Assembly: GCA_009704425.1 (NCBI GenBank)
Contig: WLEG01000117.1
Span: 1-6,020 of the forward strand
Source of the DNA: Actinomycetota bacterium
GTDB lineage: Bacteria; Actinomycetota; Acidimicrobiia; Acidimicrobiales; Ilumatobacteraceae
Direction of reading: 5' to 3'
Length of the DNA stretch: 6,020 nt
Below are positions 4,688 through 6,020 of the stretch, in pieces. The notes under the pieces are model-generated. The model saw only the letters and a program-made list of their open reading frames with translations, searched no databases and was not told the origin of the DNA. The position numbers were made by a program, and so were the translations under genes. Numbering within the stretch: the stretch's first letter is position 1; each line of letters starts with the position of its first letter.

Positions 4688-5917
4688 GGAAAGTCTTCGT
4701 CTCAGCAGGTCCAACGCCGAGATCACCGCCATCTGGCGCATCTGGTCGCGTTGCCCGGGCATGCGCAACAACGTCGCGGAGGCCGGTCGATCCGGCAACG
4801 CCACCCCGACCCACAGCGTTCCGACGGGTTGGCCGTCCTGTTCGGTCGGACCCGCGACTCCGGTCAACGACAGACCCACGGACGCGCGGAGCACACGACG
4901 CGCTCCCTCGGCCATGGCGATCGCGGCTCGCTCGCTCACCACCGGACCACGCGGAACGTCGAGCACGTCGAACTTCACGTCGCTGGCGTACGACACCACC
5001 GAACCGCGCAGCACGTCGCTGGCACCGGGAATCGCGGTCAGTCGTCCCGACACCAGACCACCGGTGACCGACTCGGCCAGGCCCAGTGACCAACCATGCT
5101 CACGCAACAGGTCCAACACGACGGACTCCATGTTCTGGGCATCGCGACCGAACACCACGTCGCCGACCAGATCGCACACCCGCGCGTCCCATGCGTCGAG
5201 CAACGCGGTGGCCTCGTCCGCCGTCGCACCCTTGGCGGTGAGCCGCACCTTGATTCCTTCCCAGCCGCTGGCGAGGAACGCCAGAGTGGGGTTGCCCGCC
5301 GATTCCAGTTCGGCGATGACCGGATCGAGTCGCTCGTTCAGTCCGCTCTCGCTCTCGCCCCACGTGCGGATCACACGACTGGCGATCACCGACGTGTCAC
5401 CTCCGCGCCGACGCAGATCGGGCAGCACGGCGCGTTCCATCATGTCGTGCATCTCGTGGGGTACCCCGGGAACCGCGTACACCACCTTGTCCCCCACCGG
5501 ACAGATCAGGCCCGGCGCGGTTCCGCGCGTCTGATGAATCACCGTGGCGCCGCGCGGAACCAAGGCTTGTCGCAGGTTGTTGTCGGCCATGCGGCGCCCA
5601 CGGGACTCGAAGATGGATCGAATCACGTCGGCGATGTCGTCGTGCATCTCGAGCGGCTGGCCCATCACCTCGCTGATCGCCTCGCGGGTGAGGTCGTCGT
5701 GCGTCGGCCCGAGACCACCGCACATGATCACCGCGTCCGCGTCGGCCAGCACCGAACGCAGAACGTTCACGATGCGGTCGCGATTGTCACCCACCTTGAT
5801 CTGGATGAGGGAGTCGATCCCGTTCGCGGCCAATTGCTCCCCGATCCACGAGGAGTTGGTGTCGACGATCTGCCCCAGCAGTAGTTCGGTCCCGACGGCG
5901 ATCACCGAACAGCGCAC
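4679..5917 (-). CDS. cinA: CinA family protein (COG1058 domain plus NMN amidohydrolase-like domain)
   Basis: The 412-residue protein has both CinA domains. The N-terminal MoCF-like (COG1058) domain, linked in the family to ADP-ribose/NAD-derived nucleotide hydrolysis, shows VIAVGTELLLGQIVDTN at 5-21, CGGLGPTHDDLT at 66-77 and VPGVPHEM at 149-156. The C-terminal PncC-like domain, which deamidates nicotinamide mononucleotide in pyridine nucleotide recycling, shows LAESVTGG at 280-287, SYASDVKFDVLDV at 309-321 and GVAGPTEQDGQPVGT at 353-367. ESVTGG replaces the common ESCTGG but keeps the candidate catalytic Ser283. The protein is cytoplasmic. The GTG at 5917 is chosen because it begins the fold directly (MRCSVIAVGTELL), a GGTGGG sits 7 nt before it, and it lies 1 nt after the TGA of the upstream pgsA-like gene. 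That arrangement suggests coupled translation. An in-frame GTG at 5983 would add 22 unconserved residues lying over the upstream gene. Confidence 0.94.
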   Translation of the reverse strand: MRCSVIAVGTELLLGQIVDTNSSWIGEQLAANGIDSLIQIKVGDNRDRIVNVLRSVLADADAVIMCGGLGPTHDDLTREAISEVMGQPLEMHDDIADVIRSIFESRGRRMADNNLRQALVPRGATVIHQTRGTAPGLICPVGDKVVYAVPGVPHEMHDMMERAVLPDLRRRGGDTSVIASRVIRTWGESESGLNERLDPVIAELESAGNPTLAFLASGWEGIKVRLTAKGATADEATALLDAWDARVCDLVGDVVFGRDAQNMESVVLDLLREHGWSLGLAESVTGGLVSGRLTAIPGASDVLRGSVVSYASDVKFDVLDVPRGPVVSERAAIAMAEGARRVLRASVGLSLTGVAGPTEQDGQPVGTLWVGVALPDRPASATLLRMPGQRDQMRQMAVISALDLLRRRLSGQ

Positions 5918-5918
5918 G

Positions 5919-6020
5919 TCATCCCACCGACGCCGGAGTGGCACCGCGAAGTCGGTGCGCCCGCCACATGTATTGCAGTCCACTCACGACGGTGAACACC
6001 ACCGAGATCCAGAGCAACCA
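5919..6020 (-). CDS. pgsA: CDP-alcohol phosphatidyltransferase (PgsA-like), C-terminal fragment
   Basis: The minus strand is open from the window edge to a TGA at 5919-5921, encoding 33 residues. They begin WLLWISVVFTVVSGLQYMW, a hydrophobic stretch like the last transmembrane helix of CDP-diacylglycerol-glycerol-3-phosphate 3-phosphatidyltransferase, followed by a short basic tail (RAHRLRG). The enzyme makes phosphatidylglycerol phosphate at the cytoplasmic membrane, the committed step to phosphatidylglycerol and cardiolipin. The catalytic CDP-alcohol motif lies outside the window. The call therefore rests on this helix and on position, since pgsA directly precedes cinA in many actinobacteria. 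The stop is 1 nt before the cinA GTG. Another CDP-alcohol transferase or a different membrane protein is possible. Confidence 0.65.
   Translation of the reverse strand, partial: WLLWISVVFTVVSGLQYMWRAHRLRGATPASVG

Noticed and set aside
3133..5067. 644-codon plus-strand open frame
   Set aside because: It runs antisense through carD, the VOC gene, the tRNA and cinA. A frame crossing a tRNA and four genes without motifs is a shadow.
5918..5983. Longer cinA start at the GTG at 5983, with a CxxC N terminus (CNTC)
   Set aside because: The extra residues lie over the pgsA-like 3' end and precede the conserved CinA start; GTG at 5917 with GGTGGG upstream fits better.

Overview
The window is G+C-rich bacterial DNA, densely packed with genes, with frequent GTG starts and long open antisense frames. 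A CarD-family RNA polymerase regulator, a pgsA-cinA junction, a leaderless-looking gene and a tRNA with an encoded CCA end all point to Actinomycetota. Acidimicrobiia (an Ilumatobacter-like lineage) is my best guess, inferred from gene content and not proven.

Layout, left to right. (1) Positions 1-230, plus strand: the C-terminal end of a glyoxalase-like (VOC superfamily) protein. (2) 235-1005, minus: a complete classical short-chain dehydrogenase/reductase (SDR) that converges on the glyoxalase fragment with 4 nt between stops. (3) 1066-1851, plus: an endonuclease/exonuclease/phosphatase (EEP) family hydrolase, divergent from the SDR across a 60-nt promoter gap. (4) 1833-3209, minus: a glutamine synthetase-like ligase whose 3' end overlaps that of the EEP gene by 19 nt. 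(5) 3238-4023, minus: a CarD-family regulator with an unusual Lys/Ala/Pro repeat tail, 28 nt upstream of the ligase and probably cotranscribed with it. (6) 4171-4545, minus: a small VOC protein, probably read from a leaderless mRNA. (7) 4587-4663, minus: tRNA-Arg(UCU). (8) 4679-5917, minus: CinA. (9) 5919-6020, minus: the last 33 codons of a gene that looks like pgsA, 1 nt upstream of cinA.

The right half (pgsA, cinA, tRNA-Arg, VOC, carD, GS-like) is one run of same-strand genes. pgsA-cinA is a familiar actinobacterial pair. The usual next genes (recA/recX after cinA, ispD/ispF after carD) are absent, so the order is rearranged relative to the best-known actinobacteria. The left half holds metabolic genes with no obvious shared pathway.

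I see no mobile element, CRISPR array, phage gene or toxin/defence cassette, and no convincing undescribed multi-gene system. The feature most worth following is the CarD protein, which carries about 60 residues of histone H1-like (A/E)APAKK repeats after a complete CarD fold. Next are the ligase, which has a non-canonical active-site flap, and the EEP hydrolase, which has a His/Asp-rich insertion just before its GDLN motif.
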